Assembly (NCBI GenBank): GCA_963720515.1
Contig: OY970397.1
Span: 1,054,001-1,118,000 of the forward strand
Reading direction: 5' to 3'
DNA length: 64,000 bases
Source: G963720515 sp963720515
GTDB taxonomy: Bacteria; Actinomycetota; Thermoleophilia; Gaiellales; Gaiellaceae
The position numbers and the translations under genes were made by a program. The notes under the pieces are model-generated. The model saw only the letters and a list, made by a program, of their open reading frames with translations. It did no database searches and was not told where the DNA came from. Of the stretch, positions 1 through 7,984 are shown one piece after another. Numbering within the stretch: the stretch's first letter is position 1; every line of letters starts with the position of its first letter.

Positions 1-444
1 CGCGACCACCGCGAGGGGGACCGCGTAGCCTGAGCGCGCCGCGAACTCGTAGAGGTAGAACGGCGCGGGCGCGCACGCCCCGGCGGCAGCGGAGAAGTGC
101 GCGAGCAGCGAGCGCTCGTCGAGCGGGAAGTAGGGCGGCCCGATGACCGCGACGCCGTCCGCCCCGGACTCGGCGGCGTGCGCGGCGAGGGCAACCGTCT
201 CGCGCGTGGACTGGGCGCCGCAGTGGACGATCACCTTGAGCGGGCCCTTCGCGGCGACGAAGCGCTCGGCGATCGCGCGCCGCTCCTCGGGGGCGAAGAG
301 CACGCCCTCGCCGGTCGTCCCGAGCGCGAGGATCCCGTCGAGGCGCGCGCCGGCGTAGAGCGTCATCACCGCATCCGCGGCCTCGCCGTCGAACGCGTCG
401 GCCCGAAGCGGCGTGACGGCCGCGGCGAGGGTGCCGCGGATCAC
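1..444 (-). CDS. DapA/NanA-family aldolase (dihydrodipicolinate synthase-like), C-terminus outside window
   Basis: The first 148 codons of a class I aldolase of the DHDPS/N-acetylneuraminate lyase family are present. They open with a beta-strand ending in AVTPL, followed by the phosphate/pyruvate-binding-type motif GTTGEG near residue 42, then VHCGAQSTRET and IGPPYF, matching strands 2-4 of the TIM barrel. The region of the family tyrosine (FYLYEF) is visible, but the Schiff-base lysine lies beyond position 1. The GTG start at 444 overlaps the stop of the upstream aminotransferase in a GTGA junction, which implies translational coupling. Co-transcription with proline dehydrogenase and an aminotransferase argues for an amino-acid or keto-acid lyase/synthase rather than necessarily lysine biosynthesis. 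The substrate cannot be assigned. Confidence 0.85.
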   Translation of the reverse strand, partial: MIRGTLAAAVTPLRADAFDGEAADAVMTLYAGARLDGILALGTTGEGVLFAPEERRAIAERFVAAKGPLKVIVHCGAQSTRETVALAAHAAESGADGVAVIGPPYFPLDERSLLAHFSAAAGACAPAPFYLYEFAARSGYAVPLAVVA

Positions 445-1598
445 GCCGGAACCTCTTCGCGCGCGCGTGCGAGGCGGAGGAGCCCGGCCTCGAGATCCTC
501 GTCGGACGCGCAGATCGAGATGCGCTGCAGGCCCTCGCCGAGCGGCCCGAACGCCGCGCCGGGCGCGACGGCGACGTGGCCGTCGTCCAGGAGCCGGTAG
601 GCGAACGCCGTCGAGTCGCCGCCCTCGCCGGGCACTTCCACCACGAGGTAGAACGCCCCCTCCGGACGGATGTACGGCACGCCCTCGCGGTCGAGGAGGG
701 CGACGGCCATGTCGCGGCGGCGCCTGAACGCCTCGCGCATGACGGCGATGTTCTCCTGCGGCCCGGCGACGGCGGCCTCGCCCGCCTTCTGGGAGATGCT
801 CGACGCGCAGGCGATGAGCGGCTCGAGCGCGAGCGTGACCGCGGCGGCGACGGGCTTCGGCGCGACGACGTAGCCGAGCCGCCAGCCCGTCATCGCGTAG
901 GACTTGGAGAACGTGTACGCGCCGATCACGCGGTCGCCGGCCCCGTCGAGCGAGGCGGCCGTCACGTGCTCGCCCTCGAAGACGAAGTCCTCGTAGGCCT
1001 CGTCCGAGATGAGCCAGAGGTCATGGCGCTCCGCGAGCTCGACGAGCGCCTCGACGGTCTCGCGCCGGTGGACGCGACCTGTCGGGTTGCCCGGACTGTT
1101 CGTGACGAGCACGCGCGTCGTCGGCTTGACGAGCGCCTCGATCGCGTCGAGGTCGGGCTCGAAGCCCTCGTCCCGCAGGAGCGGGTAGCGCTGGATCTCG
1201 CCGCCGAGGCCCTCGACGCTCATCGCGTACACGGGCCACGCGGGATCCGGGATGAGCACGCCCTCGCCGGGGCCGATCAGGACGGCGAGCGTCGCGTGGA
1301 TCGCCGAGCAGCCGCCCGCCGCGACGACGACGTTCTCGGGCGCGCAGTCCATCGCGTTCCGCGCCCGCACCTTCTCGGCGAGGAGGTCGCGGAGCGACGC
1401 GAGGCCCGCGGTCGCCGTGTAGCGGGTGAAGCCGTCGCGCGCCGCCTTGGCCGCCGCCTCGACGATGTGCGGCGGCGTGTCGAAGTCGGGCGCGCCGATC
1501 TCGAGGTGGATCGCGTCGGGCACGCGGAGCGCGCGGTCGAAGACGTCGCGGATGCCGGAGCGCGGCACCCGGCCGAGGCGGTCGAAGTCCCGGCTCAT
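441..1598 (-). CDS. Class I/II PLP-dependent aminotransferase
   Basis: A 385-residue fold-type I aminotransferase of the AspC/aspB group, so cytosolic transfer of an amino group to a 2-oxo acid. Visible family motifs are the N-terminal arm with IEIGAPDFDTP-like sequence, SPGNPTG for cofactor and substrate carboxylate binding, SDEAYEDFVF containing the PLP-contacting Asp/Tyr, and SKSYAMTGWRLGY carrying the Schiff-base lysine. A longer reading begins at 1676 inside the upstream gene; the ATG at 1598 is preferred because it forms an ATGA overlap with the proline dehydrogenase stop and places the family N-terminus correctly. It is the middle gene of a three-gene operon. Substrate specificity is not readable from sequence. 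Confidence 0.9.
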   Translation of the reverse strand: MSRDFDRLGRVPRSGIRDVFDRALRVPDAIHLEIGAPDFDTPPHIVEAAAKAARDGFTRYTATAGLASLRDLLAEKVRARNAMDCAPENVVVAAGGCSAIHATLAVLIGPGEGVLIPDPAWPVYAMSVEGLGGEIQRYPLLRDEGFEPDLDAIEALVKPTTRVLVTNSPGNPTGRVHRRETVEALVELAERHDLWLISDEAYEDFVFEGEHVTAASLDGAGDRVIGAYTFSKSYAMTGWRLGYVVAPKPVAAAVTLALEPLIACASSISQKAGEAAVAGPQENIAVMREAFRRRRDMAVALLDREGVPYIRPEGAFYLVVEVPGEGGDSTAFAYRLLDDGHVAVAPGAAFGPLGEGLQRISICASDEDLEAGLLRLARAREEVPA

Positions 1599-2602
1599 CT
1601 CCGCACCATGTTCCGCAGGATGAAGGTCAGGTTGGCCGGACGCTCCGCGAGGCGCCGCATGAGGTACGGGAACCACTCGGGGCCGAACGGCGTCGCGACG
1701 AGCACCTTGTAGCCGCGCGCGACGAGGTCGAGCTGGAGCTGCGGCCGGACGCCGTAGAGCATCTGGAGCTCGAAGCGGTCGCGGCCGATGCCCTCCCGCT
1801 CGGCGAACGCGATCGCGTGCTCGATCATCCGCTCGTCGTGCGTCGCGACGCAGGTGTAGGCGCCGCCCGAGAGCGCGCGCTCGACGAGGCGGACGTACGC
1901 GGCGTCCACGTCGGACTTGTCCGGGTAGGCCACGCTCGCGGGCTCGAGGTAGGCGCCCTTCACGAGGCGGAGGTTCGGCGCGAGCGGGAGGAGCGCCTCG
2001 AGGTCGTCGGGCGCGCGGTAGAGGTACGACTGGAGGACGACGCCGACGTTCTCGTGGCCCGCGTCGCGCAGGCGCCGGTAGATCTCGAGCGTCGCGTCGA
2101 CCGTCTGGTGCGCCTCCATGTCGATGCGGACGAAGTTGCCGAGCTCGCCCGCGCGCGCGACGACCTTCTCCGCGTTCGCGTAGGCGATCTCCGGCCCCAG
2201 GTCGAGGCCGACGTGCGTGAGCTTGAGCGCGACGTTCACGCGCAGCTCCTCGGTACGCAGCCGCTCGAGGATCCGGCCGTACTCCTCCACGACCGCCGCC
2301 GCCTCGGCCTCGTTCGCGGTGTCCTCGCCGAGGAGCGTCGTGTTCGCGTGGAGGCCCTTGTCGTTCAAGCCGCGCAGGACCGGCACGGCGGCGTCGAGCG
2401 TCTCGCCCGCGACGAAGCGCGCCGCGCCGAGCTTCATCCCGTGCCTGCCGACGAAGCGGCGGACGCGGCCGTTCCGCGCCGCGGCGAGGATGACCTTGCG
2501 CATGAACCCGTTCACGGCGCCGGAGACCCGGCCGGTGCGCGCCGGCGCCTCGGGCGTTCCCGGAGCGGGCGCTGCGGTCTGGACGGGTTGCGTTGCGGTC
2601 AC
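1595..2602 (-). CDS. Proline dehydrogenase (monofunctional, FAD)
   Basis: A 335-residue monofunctional proline dehydrogenase that oxidises L-proline to pyrroline-5-carboxylate, passing electrons through FAD to the membrane quinone pool. After a variable, Ala/Pro-rich 30-residue start, the barrel shows FVAGETLDAA, NVALKLTHVGLD, FVRIDMEAH, LVKGAYLEP, ATHDERMIEHA, FELQMLYGVR and the substrate-binding helix ending RRLAERPAN, all hallmarks of the PutA/PRODH barrel. No P5C dehydrogenase lies in the window, so the second step must be encoded elsewhere. The start is GTG with no clear Shine-Dalgarno. It leads the aminotransferase and DapA-like genes through 4-base overlaps, suggesting an amino-acid catabolic operon. 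Confidence 0.92.
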   Translation of the reverse strand: MTATQPVQTAAPAPGTPEAPARTGRVSGAVNGFMRKVILAAARNGRVRRFVGRHGMKLGAARFVAGETLDAAVPVLRGLNDKGLHANTTLLGEDTANEAEAAAVVEEYGRILERLRTEELRVNVALKLTHVGLDLGPEIAYANAEKVVARAGELGNFVRIDMEAHQTVDATLEIYRRLRDAGHENVGVVLQSYLYRAPDDLEALLPLAPNLRLVKGAYLEPASVAYPDKSDVDAAYVRLVERALSGGAYTCVATHDERMIEHAIAFAEREGIGRDRFELQMLYGVRPQLQLDLVARGYKVLVATPFGPEWFPYLMRRLAERPANLTFILRNMVRR

Positions 2603-2621
2603 AGCGGAAGGGTATTTCTCT

Positions 2622-2643
2622 CGCCCGAAAAAATTTCCGGGCG
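2622..2643 (-). other. AT-loop hairpin between cysteine-rich gene and proline dehydrogenase gene
   Basis: A perfect 6-bp stem CGCCCG/CGGGCG encloses a 10-nt loop of only A and T apart from one base, the most AT-rich patch in this part of the window. It sits 19 bases upstream of the proline dehydrogenase start and 41 bases after the stop of the gene at 2685-3911. It could be a terminator-like structure or part of a promoter/operator; the sequence does not decide. Confidence 0.35.
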
Positions 2644-2684
2644 CCGGGAGTCTAGGTTTCCGCGCCGGGTGCGCGCAAGGCTGC

Positions 2685-3911
2685 CTAGGAGAACGTGACG
2701 AGCGGGCCGTTCATGGACTTCGCGCCCGCGACGCACGCCTCGATCGCGTCGTCCCGCTGGAGCGCGAGGCAGCCGGAGTGCTCGAACTCGCCGTTCGTGA
2801 TCACCGCGATCGCCTTTCCGAGCCAGCGGTAGCAGCCGAGCCGCACCCGGTCCTCGCCGAAGCCGTCGCAGCGCTCGATGAGGCTCACGTAGAGCTCCGT
2901 CCCGCGGCCGAGGAAGTTCTGCGCCTTCACCCCGCGGATGCACGCAAGCGCCTCGTCGCCCTTGTACCCGTAGCAGAGCGCCATCTGCGCCCGGGGGTCG
3001 GCCGGGCCGATCACGGACGCCGCGGTGAGGCAGGCGTCCCGCTGGAGGCCCGCGAGCCCCTGGCACAGGCGATCGAGGTCGACCGCGCTCGTCACCGGGG
3101 TGTCCGGCCGGTTGTCCACGAACGCGCGATACCAGCACGGGCGCACGAACTGCTTCGCCTGGCTCCCGCAGAGCGTCGCGGGATCGGTGACGGGGCTCGC
3201 CTGGGCGGGCGCGTCGTCGAAGCCGCCGATCGAGAACCAGTAGTCGTGGAACGCGCCCTGCGCGCAGTCGGGCGCCTGGGCGCCGAGCTTCGTGCACAGG
3301 GCGAGCGCCGGCTCGAGCTCGTCCGAGTAGAGGCGCATGAACGCGTGGCCGAACCCGTGGACGCAGGAGTAGCGCTCGTAGCGCGTGTCCGCGTCGCCGC
3401 ACACGGCGGCCGCGGCCGCGGGGTCGTTCGGGTCGATCTGCGGCGCGACCGCGGTGACGAGCCCGTGCGCGAAGCCGGCCGAGCAGCCGGGGTCGTTCGA
3501 CTTCGGCAGGTAGTCCATCAGGGTCGCGAGCGTCACCTTCCGCTCGGCCGCGACCTTGCGCCCGACCGCGTGCATGAGCCCGTGGCAGTTCGTGAGGAGC
3601 GGGCCGCCCTCGGCGTAGGCCTCCTGGGAGATCGCGTCCACCGCCGCGAGCGGGTCCTTCGCGCCCACGACGTCCGCGTCGAACGCCTCGCTGTAGCAGG
3701 CGAGCTGCGCGTCGCCGGTCTCGGACGAGCACGACGCGAGGTCCGACGGGCCCGTCGCGCTTGCGGACGGCTCGTCCCCCGACCCGCCCGCGAGGACGAT
3801 CCCCGCGACGACGAGGCCGCCGGCGACGAGCGCCGCGGCAATCCCGGCCGCGACCAGCCGCCGGCGGTCTCGCCGGGGCGGCTCGGGCGTGCGCTTGCGC
3901 CGTTTCGCCAT
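2685..3911 (-). CDS. Membrane-anchored cysteine-rich protein with repeated C-x(1-2)-G-x2-H motifs, function unknown
   Basis: This 408-residue protein begins with a short basic stretch (MAKRRKRTPEPPRRDRRR) and one hydrophobic helix at about residues 20-42, then a Ser/Ala linker and an extracytoplasmic domain with 18 cysteines. Four similar motifs recur: CHGLMH, CSAGFAH, CVHGFGH and CAQGAFH, each a Cys, one or two residues, Gly, two residues, His. The second half holds further Cys pairs (CYGYKG, CDGFGE, CYRW) without the His. The pattern suggests an exported disulfide-bonded or metal/heme-binding repeat domain, but I recognise no named family. The ATG at 3911 is preferred over the upstream Met at 4034 because the membrane anchor follows directly. 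It is divergent from the secreted propeller gene at 4061. Confidence 0.8.
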   Translation of the reverse strand: MAKRRKRTPEPPRRDRRRLVAAGIAAALVAGGLVVAGIVLAGGSGDEPSASATGPSDLASCSSETGDAQLACYSEAFDADVVGAKDPLAAVDAISQEAYAEGGPLLTNCHGLMHAVGRKVAAERKVTLATLMDYLPKSNDPGCSAGFAHGLVTAVAPQIDPNDPAAAAAVCGDADTRYERYSCVHGFGHAFMRLYSDELEPALALCTKLGAQAPDCAQGAFHDYWFSIGGFDDAPAQASPVTDPATLCGSQAKQFVRPCWYRAFVDNRPDTPVTSAVDLDRLCQGLAGLQRDACLTAASVIGPADPRAQMALCYGYKGDEALACIRGVKAQNFLGRGTELYVSLIERCDGFGEDRVRLGCYRWLGKAIAVITNGEFEHSGCLALQRDDAIEACVAGAKSMNGPLVTFS

Positions 3912-4060
3912 CAGGAGAGCGTAGGCCAGAAGCGCGCGGACCACGACGTGGAGCGATCTCCACGCCCGTTCTTGAACGGTCGCGCTAGCTTGAGCGCCTA
4001 GGCAGGACCGCTTCCCCCCGGCCGGCGACCGCACTGCTCCAGAACGAGAGGGGGAGCGAG

Positions 4061-6469
4061 ATGAAGCGTGTGCCGATCCTGGTCGTGGTGCTGCTGCTGC
4101 TCGCGGCGGCGACGGCCTTCGGCGTCCAGCGCCTTGCGTCCGACCGCGGGACGAGCGAGTCGGCCGAGGCCGCCGACGGCGAGATCGTCGGCGAGATCGA
4201 GGGCGAGGGCGAGGAGGGCGAGTCCGCCGAGGAGGAGGAAGAGGAAGGCGGCCCGTCCAAGCCGGCCGACTACCTGACGCTCAAGTGGACGTCCGGGCAG
4301 GACGTCACCCAGGCGATGGTCGACCGGGCGAAGAAGCAGGCCAAGGCGATCCCGCAGGGCTCGAAGGACGCGTGGTCGCTCGTCGGGCCGTCGAACATCG
4401 GCGCCCGCGTGGTCGACCTCGTGGTCGATCCAGACAACCCGGACACGATGTACACGGCCGTCTCCGGCGGCGGCATCTGGAAGTCCACCGACGCGGGCAT
4501 GACGCACGAGCCCGTCTGGCCGATCGAGCAGACCCAGGCCATGGGCGCCATCGCGATGGGGCCCGACGGCACGCTCTGGGCCGGCACCGGCGAGGCGAAC
4601 CCGTCGGGAGGCGGGATCACCTACTTCGGCGACGGGATCTACAAGTCGTCGAACGGCGGCCAGACGTGGCAGCACTGGGGCCTCGTGAACAGCGCCGCGA
4701 TCGGCCGCATCGCCGTCGACCCGACCAATCCGAACCGCGTCTTCGTCGCGGCCGCGGGCTCGATCTCGCGCGTCGCCGGCCAGCGCGGCATCTACCGGCT
4801 GGACAACAAGGGCAAGGACTGGAAGCTCGTCCTCGCCCCGCCGAACGACACGACGGGCGGCATCGACGTCGCGATCGACCCGTCGAACCCGCAGCGCGTC
4901 TTCGCGGTGCTCTGGGACCACAAGCGCAACAACGGCGCCCGCACGTACGGCGGCGTCGGCTCCGGCCTCTACCGGTCGGACGACGGCGGCGACACGTGGA
5001 AGCGCCTCGAGAACATCGTGGGCCCGCTCGCGACCTACGACCAGACGCAGACGGGGCTCACGAGCGACGCGAGCCTCGGACGCATCGGGGTCGCGATCGC
5101 CCCGTCCGACCCGAGCCGCGTCTACGTCGCGTTCGGCTCGCCGTACGGCCCGGACAAGGGCTTCTACATCTCGGACGACGGCGGCGACTCGTTCCACGTC
5201 GGCGGCCGCGCCTACGCGAACGGCGGCTACCAGTGGTGGTTCGGCCGGCTCTGGGTGGATCCGCAGGACAAGAACCACCTGTTCAACGCCGACGTGAACA
5301 ACCGTGAGTCGATCGACGGCGGGCTCACGTGGCGCAACTCGGGCAACGTGCACGCCGACCAGCACGGGATGGAGTGGGATCCGAACGTCGCGAACCGCGT
5401 CTACCTCGGGAACGACGGCGGCATCTACCGCTCCGACTCGAACGGCGCGCCCGGAACCTGGCGCCGCGCGACGTTCATGCCGTGGAACCAGTCGTACCAC
5501 CTGGCCGTGGCCCAGGACGACCCGAACCGCCTCGCGACCGGGCTCCAGGACAACGGCTCCGTGCGGACGTGGACGAACAACGCCGAGCCGACCGACATGT
5601 CCCAGTGGAACGCGTTCGGCGGCGGCGACGGCCACGAGGTGCTGATCGACTACACGAACCACGACATCTACTACGAGTGCCTGCAGGTCGGCTCGTGCCG
5701 GCGGCACGAGGACTCGGGCGGCGTGCAGCGCCAGTTCAACTTCGGCGCCCGGCACTCGTCGCGGATCACGACGGACGCGCCGATCGTGCTCGACCCGAAC
5801 GATCCGAGCGTCGTCTACTTCGGCGGGAACGTCCTCGACCGCTCCACGAACCGCGGCCAGACGTTCACGCAGATCAGCCCGCCGGGCGACTACCTGACCG
5901 GGCCGGTGCCGCCCGAGGAGAACGACCTCGGCCCGTTCTACGCGAACGAGTACGCGACCATCACGTGGATCGCACCGGCGAAGACCGACTCGAACACGAT
6001 CTACGTCGGCACGGACACGGGGCGGCTCTGGAAGACCACCGACCTCGGCGCCACGTGGACCGAGTTCGCCGGCAAAGGGCTTCCCGTCCGCTGGGTGAAC
6101 GCGATCGTGGTCGACCCGACCGACGCGAACCACGTGTTCGTGGCCTTCTCGGGCTACCGCGAGGGCGACGACTCCGCGAACATCTGGGAGACGACCGACG
6201 GCGGCGACTCCTGGGAGAACATCTCCGGGAACCTGCCGAACGCGCCGGTCGAGATGATCACGTACGACCAGCCGAACGATCAGCTCTACGCCGCGACGGA
6301 CTTCGGCGTCTTCTACCTGAAGAACGGCAAGAAGAACTGGAGCCGTCTCGGTGAGGGGCTGCCCAACACGTCGGTCCTCGACGTGAAGCTCACGGGCGAC
6401 GACCAGACCCTCTACGCGGCCACCTTCGGCCGCAGCGTCTGGCAGATCCCGCTCGCGGGCGCGAACTAG
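4061..6469 (+). CDS. Secreted BNR/sortilin-type beta-propeller protein
   Basis: An 802-residue exported protein. Residues 1-21 form a signal peptide or uncleaved anchor, and residues 40-66 are an almost uninterrupted acidic (Glu/Gly) linker. From about residue 105 to the end the sequence is a series of blades carrying Asp-box (BNR) signatures such as STDAGMTH, SSNGGQTW, SDDGGDTW, STNRGQTF and TTDGGDSW, interleaved with VVDPDNPDTMY-like strands. This is the architecture of Vps10/sortilin-like and photosystem-stability-factor-like propellers, often called glycosyl hydrolase by homology although no sialidase catalytic set is evident. The start follows a good Shine-Dalgarno (AGGGGGAG). A strong terminator follows at 6481-6512. 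It probably acts outside the membrane in protein or carbohydrate binding. Confidence 0.88.
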   Translation: MKRVPILVVVLLLLAAATAFGVQRLASDRGTSESAEAADGEIVGEIEGEGEEGESAEEEEEEGGPSKPADYLTLKWTSGQDVTQAMVDRAKKQAKAIPQGSKDAWSLVGPSNIGARVVDLVVDPDNPDTMYTAVSGGGIWKSTDAGMTHEPVWPIEQTQAMGAIAMGPDGTLWAGTGEANPSGGGITYFGDGIYKSSNGGQTWQHWGLVNSAAIGRIAVDPTNPNRVFVAAAGSISRVAGQRGIYRLDNKGKDWKLVLAPPNDTTGGIDVAIDPSNPQRVFAVLWDHKRNNGARTYGGVGSGLYRSDDGGDTWKRLENIVGPLATYDQTQTGLTSDASLGRIGVAIAPSDPSRVYVAFGSPYGPDKGFYISDDGGDSFHVGGRAYANGGYQWWFGRLWVDPQDKNHLFNADVNNRESIDGGLTWRNSGNVHADQHGMEWDPNVANRVYLGNDGGIYRSDSNGAPGTWRRATFMPWNQSYHLAVAQDDPNRLATGLQDNGSVRTWTNNAEPTDMSQWNAFGGGDGHEVLIDYTNHDIYYECLQVGSCRRHEDSGGVQRQFNFGARHSSRITTDAPIVLDPNDPSVVYFGGNVLDRSTNRGQTFTQISPPGDYLTGPVPPEENDLGPFYANEYATITWIAPAKTDSNTIYVGTDTGRLWKTTDLGATWTEFAGKGLPVRWVNAIVVDPTDANHVFVAFSGYREGDDSANIWETTDGGDSWENISGNLPNAPVEMITYDQPNDQLYAATDFGVFYLKNGKKNWSRLGEGLPNTSVLDVKLTGDDQTLYAATFGRSVWQIPLAGAN

Positions 6470-6480
6470 GACGTCACCCC

Positions 6481-6512
6481 GGGGAGGGCGGGCCGGCGCG
6501 CCCGCCCTCCCC
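6481..6512 (+). terminator. Perfect GC hairpin, terminator of the propeller gene
   Basis: A 12-bp perfect stem (GGGGAGGGCGGG / CCCGCCCTCCCC) with an 8-nt loop begins 11 bases after the stop codon of the propeller gene. There is no long T-run, as is usual in very GC-rich Actinobacteria. It separates the gene from the promoter-like hexamer at 6517. Confidence 0.7.
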
Positions 6513-6516
6513 GCTC

Positions 6517-6522
6517 TACGAT
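6517..6522 (+). promoter_or_regulatory. Putative -10 hexamer TACGAT, possible leaderless start of the VOC gene
   Basis: TACGAT lies 12 bases before the ATG at 6535 with no Shine-Dalgarno between. The same TANNNT arrangement recurs before many first genes in this window, so a transcript beginning at or near the start codon is likely. Confidence 0.45.
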
Positions 6523-6534
6523 CGGCCGGTCCGC

Positions 6535-6930
6535 ATGCTGCGCTCGCTCGACTACGTGTACGTCCCGTCCGCCGATCCCGACGCCGAGGCGGCGCGCTGG
6601 GTGGAGACGCTCGGCGCGGAGCTCGTCTGGAAGATCCGCCGGTTCGGGACGGTCGTCGCCTGCCTGCACGTCTCGGGCTCCGGGCCCGCGGTCATCCTGG
6701 CCGGCCACCTCGAGGGCGACGTGCCGATCCTCGTCTACCGCGTGGACGACCTCGCCGCGACGGTGGCGAGCCTCCGCGCCCGAGGCCTCGATGTCCACGA
6801 GTTCGGGCTGCCGCCGGGGCCGGCCGCGCGCGTGGACGCACCCGGCGGCCAGCCGTTCGCCGTGTACGAGCTCACCCGCCCGGGCCGGGTCGAGAGCTTC
6901 GCCGGCCGCTTCGACGAGCCGGAGGAGTAG
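6535..6930 (+). CDS. VOC (glyoxalase/bleomycin-resistance) family protein
   Basis: A 131-residue single-module vicinal-oxygen-chelate protein. It has the beta-alpha-beta-beta-beta repeats of the fold: LRSLDYVYVPSADPDAEAARW, then VVACLHVSGSGPAVIL, then ILVYRVDDLAATVASLRARG and a final PGGQPFAVYEL strand ending near a Glu expected as metal ligand. The His of many VOC enzymes is replaced in the first strand (DYVYV), so it may not be a canonical metalloenzyme. It stands alone between two terminators, and no substrate can be inferred. Confidence 0.75.
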   Translation: MLRSLDYVYVPSADPDAEAARWVETLGAELVWKIRRFGTVVACLHVSGSGPAVILAGHLEGDVPILVYRVDDLAATVASLRARGLDVHEFGLPPGPAARVDAPGGQPFAVYELTRPGRVESFAGRFDEPEE

Positions 6931-6952
6931 GAGGGGCGCCTAGGCGCCCCTC
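6931..6952. terminator. Palindromic bidirectional terminator between convergent genes
   Basis: The 22-base perfect palindrome GAGGGGCGCCT/AGGCGCCCCTC begins directly after the VOC stop codon and ends 9 bases before the stop of the convergent binding-protein gene. It can form the same hairpin in either transcript. Confidence 0.75.
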
Positions 6953-6961
6953 CCCAGGTCG

Positions 6962-7927
6962 CTAGGTCAGCCCGTTCGCCGCGAGGAACTGCTGCGCCAC
7001 GTCGGCGGGCGACTGCTTGTCGATCGCGACCGCCTTGTTCATCGCGATCATCGCCTCGGTCGTGAGGAGCGCCGAGACCGAGTTGACCGTGTTCGTGAAC
7101 TCGGGGCCGAGCTTGTCGACGACGTCCTGGCTCACGATCGGCGCGACGTTCTGGAAGCCGAAGATGTGCTTCGTGTCGTCGAGGATCACGTACTTGCCGC
7201 TCGCGAGCTGCGGGTCGGTCGAGAACGTGTCGCCGCCGAAGACCTTCCCCTGGTCGAGCAGCGTGTAGACGGAGATCGACGCGAGCGGGACGAACTTGAT
7301 GTCGGTGAGGCCGTACTGCTCCTTCAGGCCGATGAGGCACGTCGGCCGCGTGCGGCACTCGGGGAAGCCCGCGTAGCTGACGTCCTTCACCTTCTTCAGG
7401 TCGTCGATCGTCTTGAGCCCGTACTTGTCCGCCGTCGTCTTCAGGACGCCGAAGGAGTCGGAGTCGGAGAAGGGCGTCCGGTCGAGCAGCGTGAAGCCGC
7501 GGCTCTCCTCGAAGGTCTTGGCCGCCTGGTACGTCCCGTCCTCGGTGTCCGGCGAATCCTGGTGGGCGAGGACCTGCACGATGATCCCCAGGTACTCGGG
7601 ATAGAAGTTGATGTCGCCGCTCGTGAGCGCCGTGTCGATGAGCTCCGAGCTCCCGATGTTCTCCTTGTAGGTGACCGTGTAGCCCTTGGCCTCGAGCGCC
7701 TGCTTGTAGAGCTGGCCGAGGACGTACTGCTCGGTGAAGTTCTTGCTCCCGATGTTGACCGGGGTCGCCGCCTTGTCGACCGCGGCCGCGGTGTCGGTGC
7801 CGCCGCCGGCCGCCGCGGTCGTCCCGCCGGCGTCGTCGCCGCAGGCCGTCACCCCGAGCAGGAGTGCCACCCCGATCGAAACCGCGAAGGCCGCTTTCAC
7901 GGCGCGCCTGGTGTGCTTTCGGATCAC
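6962..7927 (-). CDS. Glycine betaine/choline ABC transporter substrate-binding lipoprotein (OpuC/ProX type)
   Basis: A 321-residue lipoprotein. The n/h-region ends in a lipobox-like LLGVTAC at about residue 29, followed by a Gly/Ala linker. The mature part begins with the diagnostic NIGSKNFTEQYVLGQLYK of the quaternary-amine-binding OpuAC/OsmF/ProX family and continues with LIDTALTSGDINFYPEYLG, a typical ligand-cage region. The GTG start has a strong Shine-Dalgarno (AGGAGGAG). It is the last gene of a four-gene minus-strand operon behind ATPase and two permeases, separated from the nearest by 57 bases. The predicted role is capture of glycine betaine, choline or carnitine for osmoprotection or as a methylated-amine nutrient. 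Confidence 0.92.
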   Translation of the reverse strand: MIRKHTRRAVKAAFAVSIGVALLLGVTACGDDAGGTTAAAGGGTDTAAAVDKAATPVNIGSKNFTEQYVLGQLYKQALEAKGYTVTYKENIGSSELIDTALTSGDINFYPEYLGIIVQVLAHQDSPDTEDGTYQAAKTFEESRGFTLLDRTPFSDSDSFGVLKTTADKYGLKTIDDLKKVKDVSYAGFPECRTRPTCLIGLKEQYGLTDIKFVPLASISVYTLLDQGKVFGGDTFSTDPQLASGKYVILDDTKHIFGFQNVAPIVSQDVVDKLGPEFTNTVNSVSALLTTEAMIAMNKAVAIDKQSPADVAQQFLAANGLT

Positions 7928-7984
7928 GTCAGCTCCTCCTCTTGCGAATTGCCGTGTAGCGGCCCAACGATCAAGGCGGGGAGA

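Noticed and set aside
4185..4260. Glu-rich stretch as a frameshift or non-coding region
   Set aside because: The frame is continuous from signal peptide to propeller, and the acidic run is a plausible spacer.
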